Source: an uncultured Eubacteriales bacterium (lineage in GTDB: Bacteria; Bacillota_A; Clostridia; Christensenellales; Aristaeellaceae). Taken from it: DNA of 5,165 nt. Shown here one piece after another: positions 1 to 5,165 of this stretch. A program made the position numbers and the translations under genes. Every line of letters starts with the position of its first letter. The stretch's first letter is position 1. The notes under the pieces are model-generated. The model had not been told where the DNA came from. It made no database searches and saw only the letters and a list, made by a program, of their open reading frames with translations. The stretch spans positions 1-5,165 of the forward strand of contig CACXEB010000207.1 of assembly GCA_902766515.1 (NCBI GenBank). Direction: 5' to 3'.

Positions 1-1
1 C

Positions 2-184
2 GATACCACCGTGATCGAGTCACAGGCGTTTGCTAACCTGGGCGAGCCGGTCAATATCCAGATCGACCGGACCGACGTCACCATCGCGCCTGACGCGTTT
101 GACGGCAGCACCGTAATCCTGATTTGTTCCGGCGCGGTCGCGGACTGGGCCGAGGCGCAGGGTATCCCGCACATGGCGCCCTGA
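2..184 (+). CDS. C-terminal end of a BspA/LRR_5-type leucine-rich-repeat protein (partial)
   Basis: An open frame runs in from the left edge and ends at a TGA at 182-184, giving 60 residues of a larger protein whose start lies outside the window. The residues show two degenerate repeat units of the type 'I-x-x-x-A-F-x-N-L' and 'I-A-P-D-A-F-D-G-S', followed by V-I-L-I-C and the ending G-A-V-A-D-W-A-E-A-Q-G-I-P. That last pattern (a strand, then a Tyr/Trp-containing helix and G-I-P) is the usual cap after the last repeat in BspA-like (LRR_5) proteins, which are usually secreted or surface-attached and take part in adhesion. No cell-wall anchor or membrane segment follows, so any anchoring domain would have to be N-terminal. 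The gene converges on glmM, with the 196-235 hairpin between them. The family call is from pattern recognition on a short fragment; the role of this protein is not known. Confidence 0.72.
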   Translation, partial: DTTVIESQAFANLGEPVNIQIDRTDVTIAPDAFDGSTVILICSGAVADWAEAQGIPHMAP

Positions 185-195
185 TCCATTGCAAA

Positions 196-235
196 ATGCA
201 TCAGGCCGGGTCCAAACGGACCCGGCCTGATGCAT
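196..235 (-). terminator. Perfect 18-bp inverted repeat, shared terminator between convergent genes
   Basis: Positions 196-213 and 218-235 are exact reverse complements, with a 4-nt loop (AAAC on the plus strand). The stem has a very GC-rich inner part and lies 11 nt from each of the two facing stop codons. On the minus strand the stem runs into TTTTGCAA, giving a short T tract, so it is a reasonable intrinsic terminator for the glmM operon. On the plus strand it is followed by ATATTCACG, a poor T tract, so it may stop the LRR gene less well or mainly protect its mRNA 3' end. Confidence 0.82.
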
Positions 236-246
236 ATTCACGCTGA

Positions 247-1605
247 TCAGAATCCTTTGCTCTCGATCGCCGAAATGATGTCGCGCACGGCAGCGTCGCA
301 GACGGCCTGCTCCTCCGCCTCGGCCATCACGCGGATGACGGGCTCGGTGCCGCTGCGGCGGACCAGGATCCGGCCGTTATCGCCGATTCTCGCCTGGGCT
401 GCTTCGATCGCGGCTTTTACGTCCGGATCATCCAGCGCCGCCTGCTGGTCGGTGACACGAACGCTCTTCAGCGTCTGGGGATAGAAGTACATGGGCTGCT
501 TCAGCTCGCTCAGGGTGTGCTTGGTCTCCAGCATGACCTCCATGACCTTGATCGCGGTCAGCACACCGTCGCCGGTCGTTGCGTACTTCTTGAAAATGAT
601 ATGGCCGGACTGCTCGCCGCCCAGGCGGCTGCCGTTGCGGCCCATGGCCTCGCTGACATACTTGTCGCCCACCGCGGTCTTCTCATAAGCGATCCCCGCC
701 TCGTCCAGGGAACGGAAGAAACCGAAGTTGGACATGATCGTGCTGACGACCAGGTTGCCGGGCAGCTCGCCGTGGTCCTTCATATAGCGGCCGCAGATGT
801 AGATGATGTGGTCGCCGGTCAGGATCTCGCCGGTCTCATCCACGCAGAGGCAGCGATCAGCGTCGCCATCGAACGCAAAGCCTACGTCCAGCTTCTCTTC
901 CCGCACCAGGCGCTGCAGAGCTTCCATATGCGTGGAGCCGTATCCCCGGTTGATGTTCAGGCCGTCCGGGTCCGCGCCGATGACATAGGTCCGGGCGCCC
1001 AGGGCGTCAAACACGGACTTCGCGATCATCCAGGAGGAGCCGTTCGCGCAGTCCAGGCCGATCCGCATCCCGCGGTAGGACCGGGTCGCCAGCGAGATCA
1101 GGAAGCCGATATAACGGTTGCGGCCCGCGGCGAAGTCCACCGTCTTGCCGATGCGGTCGCGGGTGACGGCCGGAGGTTCGGGGGTCAGGCCGTCCAGGTA
1201 GGCTTCGACAGCGTCGATGGTCTCTTCGTCCATCTTCTCGCCCGTGGCGGCGATCAGCTTGATCCCGTTGTCATAAAACGGATTGTGGCTGGCGGAAATC
1301 ATGATGCCGCAGTCATACGCCTCCGTACGCACCACGTAGGACACGCTGGGCGTGGTCGTCACGTGCATGATGTAGGCGTCAGCGCCGGTGGACGTCAGGC
1401 CCGCGCAGAGCGCGTATTCAAACATATAGCTCGAGCGGCGGGTATCCTTGCCGATCACCACGCGGGGCGCGCCGTCTTCGCCTTCCTTCCGGCGCTTCTC
1501 GCCGTAATACCAGCCCAGGAATTTGCCGATCTTGAACGCGTGATCCGCTGTCAGGGTGACGTTTGCCTCCCCGCGAAAACCGTCCGTGCCAAAGTATTTG
1601 CCCAT
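247..1605 (-). CDS. glmM: Phosphoglucosamine mutase, GlmM family
   Basis: This 452-residue protein, about the usual length for GlmM, is a cytoplasmic alpha-D-phosphohexomutase. The family converts glucosamine-6-phosphate to glucosamine-1-phosphate on the way to UDP-GlcNAc for peptidoglycan. All four family signatures are visible: FGTDGFRG at 5-12; the phosphoserine loop ISASHNP at 103-109, with Ser106 the expected phosphorylated residue; the Mg-binding loop DGDADR at 246-251; the sugar-binding GEQSGH at 330-335; and the phosphate-binding RRSGTEP at 416-422. The metal loop has Ala where many GlmM proteins have Gly, which keeps the three Asp ligands. The ATG start at 1605 follows AAGGAG (1614-1619) with an 8-nt spacer, and that site lies inside the last codons of the upstream acetyltransferase gene; the gap between the genes is 3 nt. 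It is the last gene of the operon and ends 11 nt before a strong hairpin. The usual Bacillota neighbours cdaA and ybbR are absent, so it could be a second GlmM paralogue or a mutase for a related sugar. Confidence 0.93.
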   Translation of the reverse strand: MGKYFGTDGFRGEANVTLTADHAFKIGKFLGWYYGEKRRKEGEDGAPRVVIGKDTRRSSYMFEYALCAGLTSTGADAYIMHVTTTPSVSYVVRTEAYDCGIMISASHNPFYDNGIKLIAATGEKMDEETIDAVEAYLDGLTPEPPAVTRDRIGKTVDFAAGRNRYIGFLISLATRSYRGMRIGLDCANGSSWMIAKSVFDALGARTYVIGADPDGLNINRGYGSTHMEALQRLVREEKLDVGFAFDGDADRCLCVDETGEILTGDHIIYICGRYMKDHGELPGNLVVSTIMSNFGFFRSLDEAGIAYEKTAVGDKYVSEAMGRNGSRLGGEQSGHIIFKKYATTGDGVLTAIKVMEVMLETKHTLSELKQPMYFYPQTLKSVRVTDQQAALDDPDVKAAIEAAQARIGDNGRILVRRSGTEPVIRVMAEAEEQAVCDAAVRDIISAIESKGF

Positions 1606-1608
1606 AGA

Positions 1609-2280
1609 TTACTCTCCTTGCTCCCTGATCTTGACTTGTTCTGCGTTGTTCTTGTAGATATATCCGGCCGGAACGACGCCCCGCACGCTGGACAGCGGAT
1701 AGACGCGGCTGCCGCGGCCGATGACCGTTCCGGGATTCAGGACGCTGTTGCATCCGACCTCGACATGGTCGCCCAGCATGGCGCCCATCTTGCGCAGGCC
1801 GGTTTCGATCGCCTGCTCCCCGTCGCGCACCACCACCAGCGTCCGGTCCGACTTGATGTTGGAGGTCACCGCGCCGGCGCCCATATGGGCGCAGTAGCCC
1901 AGGATGCTGTCCCCCACGTAGTTGTAATGCGGCACCTGGACGTGGTCGAAGATGATCACGTTTTTCAGCTCGACCGAGTTGCCGACCACGCAGTCCGCGC
2001 CGACCAGCGCGCTCCCGCGGATAAAGGCACCGGGCCGCACCTCCGTCCCCGGCCCGATGATGGCCGGGCCCGTCAGGGAGGCCGTCGGCGCGATCGTAAC
2101 CGTCCGGTGCGCCCATACCTGCGGCGCCACCTCGGTATACTCGTCCTTCGGCAGCGTATCGATCAGGCGGAGGATCTCCGTCTTGATCAGGGGCAGCGCC
2201 TCCCAGGGCCAGGTCAGGCCGGCCAGGAAGGAACCCGCCAGGGAATGGTCGAGATCAAACAAATCGCGGATCGTCAGCAT
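1609..2280 (-). CDS. Stand-alone left-handed beta-helix sugar-1-phosphate acetyltransferase, GlmU C-terminal-like
   Basis: This 223-residue protein has a short helical N-terminal part (about 1-50, with W-P-W-E-A-L-P), then hexapeptide repeats from about 60 to 205 of the left-handed beta-helix type (for example P-A-I-I-G-P-G-T, then V-V-G-N-S-V-E-L-K). From Arg88 to about residue 145 it aligns by eye without gaps to the acetyltransferase domain of E. coli GlmU as I remember it. Arg88, Glu104, Lys106, His118 and Tyr121 fall on GlmU Arg333, Glu349, Lys351, the catalytic base His363 and Tyr366. GlmU Asn377 is replaced by His132, while Asn386 matches Asn141. This suggests acetyl-CoA-dependent N-acetylation of an amino-sugar 1-phosphate in the cytoplasm, probably as a trimer. 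The uridylyltransferase half of GlmU is missing here but a nucleotidyltransferase is encoded just upstream. The ATG overlaps that gene's stop as ATGCTGA and follows GGGGGAGAA, so translation is probably coupled. Similar proteins are often labelled UDP-GlcNAc pyrophosphorylase; this one has no pyrophosphorylase domain. The exact substrate is inferred. Confidence 0.85.
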   Translation of the reverse strand: MLTIRDLFDLDHSLAGSFLAGLTWPWEALPLIKTEILRLIDTLPKDEYTEVAPQVWAHRTVTIAPTASLTGPAIIGPGTEVRPGAFIRGSALVGADCVVGNSVELKNVIIFDHVQVPHYNYVGDSILGYCAHMGAGAVTSNIKSDRTLVVVRDGEQAIETGLRKMGAMLGDHVEVGCNSVLNPGTVIGRGSRVYPLSSVRGVVPAGYIYKNNAEQVKIREQGE

Positions 2281-3194
2281 GTCTTCTCCCCCAATACGAG
2301 CTGTTCCGGATAGACGCCCGCGTCCGTCAGCTCACGGATCGCGCGCTGCACCGCCGCCTTGTCCTCGTGATAGGTCACGCCGTGCCAGCGGTCCGGCGTC
2401 GTCAGCATCCGCACGCCCGCCTCGCCGCAGGCGATCATGTCGTTGACCGCGAAGGGCAGGTAGAATTCCGCCTTGGGCGACTGGCCGTTTTCCGAAAGGA
2501 AAGCGCGGAAATCCCGCTCCAGCGCGGGCAGCAGAGACGGCATGAAGCCCCAGAGGTTCATGCTGACCGGCGTTTCAGGCGCGAGTTTGCGGTAGATCTC
2601 GCTGTCCAGGGTATAGAGCGGTCCGTCCACCGTGGAGATGATATGCGTGGTCTCCACGATGGTTTTCAGGTTGCCCTGATCGTCCGCGGAGCAGACGCCG
2701 CGGGACACATAACCCGTTTCCGTCAGCGTGTTCCGGAGCTCATAGGCGACCATCATGTAGAGGTTCTCCTGCTCATTGGTGCTGAGGAAATCATAGGCCT
2801 TGCGGAAGGCCTCCACCCCATAGTAGTCGTCGGCGTTGATGGCCGAGAACGGCGCGTCGATATACGGCTTGCAGCACAGCACCGCGTGCCCCGTGCCCCA
2901 GGGCTTCGCACGGCCTTCCGGGACGGTAAAGCCCTCCGGCAGCATATCCAGCGTCTGGCAGGCGTAGGTGACCTCCATGGCGCCCCGGATCCGCTCGCTC
3001 ATATGCGCTTCAAAGTCCGCTTTCATCTCCGGCCGGATCAGAAAGATGACACGCCGGAAGCCCGCGCGGTACGCGTCGAACAGGCTGTAGTCCAGGATCG
3101 TTCCGCCGGACGGCCCGACCGGGTCCACCTGCTTCATCCCGCCGTACCGGCTGCCCATGCCGGCTGCCATAATCAATAAAATCGGCTGTTTCAT
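2274..3194 (-). CDS. Sugar-1-phosphate nucleotidyltransferase (NTP_transferase fold)
   Basis: This 306-residue cytoplasmic protein probably joins a nucleoside triphosphate to a sugar-1-phosphate, releasing pyrophosphate. The N-terminal nucleotide-binding loop is clear (residues 8-21: I-M-A-A-G-M-G-S-R-Y-G-G-M-K), with Lys21 as the usual basic residue. W-G-T-G-H-A at 99-104 is the base- and sugar-proximal loop, and I-N-A-D-D-Y-Y-G at 119-126 holds the metal-binding Asp. T-P-V-S-M-N-L-W-G-F at 208-217 and K-A-E-F-Y-L-P at 241-247 recall a group of Bacillota/Bacteroides nucleotidyltransferases whose sugar is mostly unassigned. It is not a classical GlmU N-terminal domain and has no beta-helix of its own. 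The start chosen is the ATG at 3194, because GGAGGAGG (3199-3206) stands just upstream; an earlier in-frame ATG at 3248 would add 18 unconvincing residues and lies inside the predicted promoter. It is the first gene of a three-gene operon with the beta-helix acetyltransferase and glmM, which suggests UDP-GlcNAc or a related UDP-amino sugar as product. Confidence 0.85.
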   Translation of the reverse strand: MKQPILLIMAAGMGSRYGGMKQVDPVGPSGGTILDYSLFDAYRAGFRRVIFLIRPEMKADFEAHMSERIRGAMEVTYACQTLDMLPEGFTVPEGRAKPWGTGHAVLCCKPYIDAPFSAINADDYYGVEAFRKAYDFLSTNEQENLYMMVAYELRNTLTETGYVSRGVCSADDQGNLKTIVETTHIISTVDGPLYTLDSEIYRKLAPETPVSMNLWGFMPSLLPALERDFRAFLSENGQSPKAEFYLPFAVNDMIACGEAGVRMLTTPDRWHGVTYHEDKAAVQRAIRELTDAGVYPEQLVLGEKTC

Positions 3195-3198
3195 GCTT

Positions 3199-3206
3199 CC
3201 TCCTCC
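3199..3206 (-). promoter_or_regulatory. Ribosome binding site that fixes the nucleotidyltransferase start
   Basis: On the minus strand the bases read GGAGGAGG followed by AAGC and the ATG at 3194. The first GGAGG has a 7-nt spacer. No comparable site precedes the alternative ATG at 3248, so this site decides for the shorter protein. Confidence 0.85.
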
Positions 3207-3211
3207 GCCGG

Positions 3212-3227
3212 TTGCCGTTCTCGGCAA
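3212..3227 (-). other. Small hairpin in the 5' leader of the nucleotidyltransferase operon
   Basis: TTGCCG (3212-3217) and CGGCAA (3222-3227) are exact inverted repeats around a 4-nt loop. The hairpin would lie very near the 5' end of the mRNA predicted from the promoter at 3239-3267 and 5 nt before the ribosome binding site. It could stabilise the transcript. It is too small for a riboswitch and may be chance. Confidence 0.3.
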
Positions 3228-3238
3228 ACAGCCTTGAC

Positions 3239-3267
3239 AGTATAGCATAAAAACAGCCGGATGAAAA
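3239..3267 (-). promoter_or_regulatory. Sigma-70/SigA-type promoter with extended -10 for the nucleotidyltransferase-acetyltransferase-glmM operon
   Basis: On the minus strand TATACT (3239-3244) is one base off the -10 consensus. It is preceded by TG at the extended -10 position (3246-3247, read TGCTATACT). Seventeen bases further upstream is TTTTCA (3262-3267), matching 4 of 6 bases of the -35 consensus. The start of transcription would fall near 3231-3233, leaving a leader of about 38 nt. This is also the most AT-rich stretch of the window. It suggests that the three sugar-nucleotide genes are transcribed separately from tldD-pmbA, although readthrough from upstream is possible. No operator repeat is evident. 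Confidence 0.7.
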
Positions 3268-3269
3268 GT

Positions 3270-3293
3270 CGGAAAATTGCTGATTATTTTCCG
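3270..3293 (-). terminator. Possible weak terminator or 3' hairpin at the end of pmbA
   Basis: CGGAAAAT (3270-3277) and ATTTTCCG (3286-3293) are exact 8-bp inverted repeats with an 8-nt loop. The repeat covers the pmbA stop codon (3284-3286) and is followed on the minus strand by ACTTTTCAT. The stem is AT-rich and the T tract short, so it would be a leaky terminator at best; the promoter of the next operon begins 3 nt downstream. Confidence 0.35.
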
Positions 3294-4585
3294 GAAACGA
3301 TGACGATGCCCCTGCTGGCCATGTAGGGCAGCACGGTGCTGCCGTCGCAGACCTGCTCCCGGGAGACCGCGGTAACGTCCCGGAAGACCTGCTCCAGGTT
3401 GCCGTTGATCATGGTCTCGGTGACCGCGCCGACGACGCGGCCGTTTTCGATGTAGAAGCTGTTCTTCGCCACGCCGGAGAACTCACCGTTCGCGCCGGGT
3501 TCGCCGCCGGAAAAGCCGCCCACGATCAGGCCGCGGTCCACCTGCGCGATCATATCCCCGAGCGGGGTTTCCCCGGCTTCCATCACCACGGAGAAGCTGG
3601 TATTCCGGGTGACCGGCCGGCCCGTCTTATTGGCGGCGTACAGGTTCAGCAGGAAGCTGCGCAGCACGCCATGATCGACCACCGTCACGTCCTCGGCCCT
3701 GTAACCGTCGCCGGTAAAGGGCTCGCATTCGGCGATACGGTCGTCCCGGGCCTTCAGGGAAAGGGTCACCAGGCCGCTGGCGACCTGCTGGTCCTGCTTG
3801 TCCAGCCACTGGCTGGTGCCGTCGATGATCACACTGCCCATCAGGTAATTGCTGGCCAGCATGTACAGGAAATTGCCCAGGCAATCCGGCGTGAAGATGA
3901 CCGTTCCCTCAAACTTGCCGGTCAGGCTGACCGGGTTCAGGCTCGCCTCCACGTCCTTCAGATGCTGTTCGATGCCGCCCTGCCGGATGAGCGGCGTATC
4001 CAGGTCATGGGTGGACAGGCCCGTGTAATCCAGGCCCGTGTTTCGCGTCCCGTCCGAGCCGGACATTTCCAGCATGACATGATAGATGCCGTTGTCATGG
4101 ACGAAGCGGGTACCGTTCGAGTTGGCATACAGGGTATGCGAACGGGTATGGTCGGCGATCACCTGCAGCAGGCTGACCTTCGGATAGTCCCGCGCGATCA
4201 TGTCCATCATCGTCTGCAGGCAGTTGTAAAACCGCGGCATATCCGCCTCCGGGCAGCCGGTTTGGAAGGTTTCCGGCGCCTGCTGTTCCGCGATGGCGTT
4301 CGCGTCGTCCGCTACTGAGGAGGCCGCGCCGGCCAGCGCGTCCGACACCGCCTTTTGGAGGCCGTCGTCACTCAGGTCATTTCCGGAGGCCGTGCCCTTT
4401 TTGCCGTCCTGGATCACCGTCACGGACACGCGCTGGTCAAAGATGGTCCGGTACAGGTTGAAATCGGATTTCTCAGTGTTCAGTTCCCGCTTTTCGCTCA
4501 CGGAGAGCCGGTATTCGTACAGCGCCGCGCCCTCGGCCCGGAGCAGGGATTCCAGCTTCGAGGAGATCGCTTTCAGGTCGTTCAT
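3284..4585 (-). CDS. pmbA: PmbA/TldE subunit of the TldD-PmbA metalloprotease
   Basis: This 433-residue protein is close to the usual family length of about 440-450. PmbA (TldE) pairs with TldD to make a cytoplasmic protease; in E. coli the pair matures the peptide antibiotic microcin B17 and degrades the antitoxin CcdA. The zinc site is on TldD, and PmbA supplies the non-catalytic half. The family pattern is clear: an N-terminal alpha/beta domain (about 1-200, with R-V-S-V-T-V at 52-57), a middle part beginning G-T-V-I-F-T-P at 227-233, and the characteristic glycine-rich stretch at 364-382 (G-A-N-G-E-F-S-G-V-A-K-N-S-F) followed by T-E-T-M-I-N-G-N at 389-396. No HExxxH motif is present, as expected for this subunit. 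The ATG start at 4585 follows AAGGAGG (4595-4601) with a 9-nt spacer. It lies 18 nt after the tldD stop, so the two are cotranscribed. No substrate peptide or RiPP gene is visible in the window. Confidence 0.93.
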   Translation of the reverse strand: MNDLKAISSKLESLLRAEGAALYEYRLSVSEKRELNTEKSDFNLYRTIFDQRVSVTVIQDGKKGTASGNDLSDDGLQKAVSDALAGAASSVADDANAIAEQQAPETFQTGCPEADMPRFYNCLQTMMDMIARDYPKVSLLQVIADHTRSHTLYANSNGTRFVHDNGIYHVMLEMSGSDGTRNTGLDYTGLSTHDLDTPLIRQGGIEQHLKDVEASLNPVSLTGKFEGTVIFTPDCLGNFLYMLASNYLMGSVIIDGTSQWLDKQDQQVASGLVTLSLKARDDRIAECEPFTGDGYRAEDVTVVDHGVLRSFLLNLYAANKTGRPVTRNTSFSVVMEAGETPLGDMIAQVDRGLIVGGFSGGEPGANGEFSGVAKNSFYIENGRVVGAVTETMINGNLEQVFRDVTAVSREQVCDGSTVLPYMASRGIVIVSGK

Positions 4586-4603
4586 ATGCTTCCGCCTCCT
4601 TCC

Positions 4604-5165
4604 TCAGCGCCCGCCGATGGTAATGCGGCAGCGCATGTCCGGGCCGCCCATCCCCACGGGCATGGGCTGCTTCTTGCCGCAAAAGCCGCTGGACGACCAG
4701 GTGACCCGGTCGGAGACCATGTCCACCGTTTTCAGCATGTCGAAGGCGATGCCGGACACCGTCGTATCCAGCAGGGCCCGCCCCAGCTTGCCGTGTTTGA
4801 TCTCGTAGCCCAGGGAAACGCCGAACATGAACTCCCCGGTCAGGTCCGCCTGCCCGTTGGAGCTGTCGATCAGGTAATAGCCGTCGTCGATGGAAGCGAT
4901 CATGTCCTCCAACGTGCTCGTTCCGGGCAGGATGCAGGTATTGCGCATCCGGATCAGCGGCTCGTCGTTGAAGTCCCAGGCGCGGGCATTGCCCAGCGGC
5001 TGGACGCCGAAATGCGCGGCCGATTCGCGGCTGTTCATATACCCGGTCAGGATGCCGTCCTGGATCAGCACGGCATCTTTCGCCAGGGTGCCCTCGTCAT
5101 CCAGCCAGACCGGCAGGGGCGTCGGCTCCCCGAAGGCGTCATGGGCGAAGTCGGTCAGCGTCACC
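4604..5165 (-). CDS. tldD: TldD protease subunit, C-terminal part (cut by window edge)
   Basis: The frame enters from the right edge and ends in TGA at 4604-4606. About 187 codons are present, roughly 40% of the usual length of about 460-480 residues. The GTG at 5162-5164 is an internal Val codon, not a start. The sequence matches the C-terminal region of TldD: W-L-D-D-E-G-T, then L-I-Q-D-G-I-L-T-G-Y-M-N-S-R-E-S, then I-R-M-R-N-T-C-I-L-P-G-T-S-T-L-E-D-M-I, then G-E-F-M-F-G-V-S-L-G-Y-E-I and near the end F-C-G-K-K-Q-P-M-P-V-G-M-G-G-P. The zinc-binding HExxxH helix of TldD lies further N-terminal, outside the window, so catalytic competence cannot be judged here. TldD is the zinc-bearing partner of PmbA, encoded directly downstream with an 18-nt gap. 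Pairs of tldD and pmbA side by side are common in Bacillota and archaea, whereas in E. coli the two genes are separated. Confidence 0.93.
   Translation of the reverse strand, partial: VTLTDFAHDAFGEPTPLPVWLDDEGTLAKDAVLIQDGILTGYMNSRESAAHFGVQPLGNARAWDFNDEPLIRMRNTCILPGTSTLEDMIASIDDGYYLIDSSNGQADLTGEFMFGVSLGYEIKHGKLGRALLDTTVSGIAFDMLKTVDMVSDRVTWSSSGFCGKKQPMPVGMGGPDMRCRITIGGR

Noticed and set aside
20..241. A 73-codon minus-strand frame downstream of glmM
   Set aside because: It runs through the terminator hairpin and opposite the LRR tail, whose plus-strand translation matches a known family; the minus-strand peptide has no recognisable motif.
1418..2116. A 232-codon minus-strand frame overlapping the acetyltransferase gene and the start of glmM
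   Set aside because: It is an out-of-frame reading of two genes with clear conserved motifs; the translation is low-complexity Arg/Gly-rich with no family signature.
517..2313. A 598-codon open frame on the plus strand, antisense to glmM and the acetyltransferase gene
   Set aside because: It lies opposite two well-supported genes, its protein is rich in Ala, Asp, His, Arg and Val with no recognisable domain, and GC-rich codon bias commonly leaves such antisense frames open.
2367..3179. A 270-codon plus-strand frame opposite the nucleotidyltransferase
   Set aside because: It is antisense to a well-supported gene, has an Arg/His/Val-rich composition and shows no known domain.
3195..3248. Extension of the nucleotidyltransferase to an upstream ATG at 3248
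   Set aside because: The 18 extra residues do not resemble the family, which normally begins just before the nucleotide-binding loop. The extra ATG overlaps the predicted -10 element, and the strong ribosome site is placed for the ATG at 3194.
3195..3283. Riboswitch or glmS-type ribozyme in front of the sugar-nucleotide operon
   Set aside because: The leader predicted from the promoter is only about 38 nt with one 6-bp hairpin, far too short for the ribozyme or a known riboswitch class.
3671..4318. A 215-codon plus-strand frame opposite pmbA
   Set aside because: It is antisense to a well-supported gene and shows no domain or plausible signal.
1..5165. CRISPR arrays, insertion sequences, tRNA genes and phage or defence genes
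   Set aside because: No direct repeat arrays, terminal inverted repeats with a transposase, tRNA-like cloverleaf or relevant protein motifs were seen on either strand.

Overview
The window reads as ordinary chromosomal DNA of a GC-rich (about 60% by eye) member of the Bacillota, most likely an uncultured Clostridia-type gut or rumen bacterium. This placement rests on three things seen by eye: the style of the GlmM protein, strong GGAGG-type ribosome binding sites on every minus-strand gene whose start is in the window, and the tail of a BspA-type leucine-rich-repeat protein. It is an inference; no 16S or other marker is present.

Layout. Positions 2-184 (+) hold the C-terminal end of a BspA/LRR_5-type surface protein that enters from the left edge. 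A perfect 18-bp inverted repeat (196-235) lies between it and the convergent gene cluster that fills the rest of the window on the minus strand. Read in the direction of transcription (right to left), that cluster is: the C-terminal part of tldD (4604-5165, cut by the right edge), pmbA/tldE (3284-4585), an 89-bp gap with a good extended -10 promoter, a sugar-1-phosphate nucleotidyltransferase (2274-3194), a free-standing left-handed beta-helix acetyltransferase resembling the C-terminal half of GlmU (1609-2280), and a GlmM-type phosphoglucosamine mutase (247-1605).

How the genes work together. TldD and PmbA form a heteromeric metalloprotease and are translated from one message with an 18-nt gap. 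The last three genes are tightly packed (ATGCTGA overlap, then a 3-nt gap) and form a second transcription unit. Together they could encode three consecutive steps: GlcN-6-P to GlcN-1-P (mutase), N-acetylation, and nucleotidyl transfer. The last two are done by the single bifunctional protein GlmU in most bacteria. The unit therefore looks like a GlmU split over two polypeptides plus its mutase, although the nucleotidyltransferase is not of the classical GlmU sequence type and the true sugar is not proven.

No mobile element, CRISPR array, tRNA, rRNA or defence system was seen. No stretch over 300 bases lacks a gene. The most interesting point is the split-GlmU-like operon and its near-complete acetyltransferase active site; I do not see clear evidence of an entirely new system.
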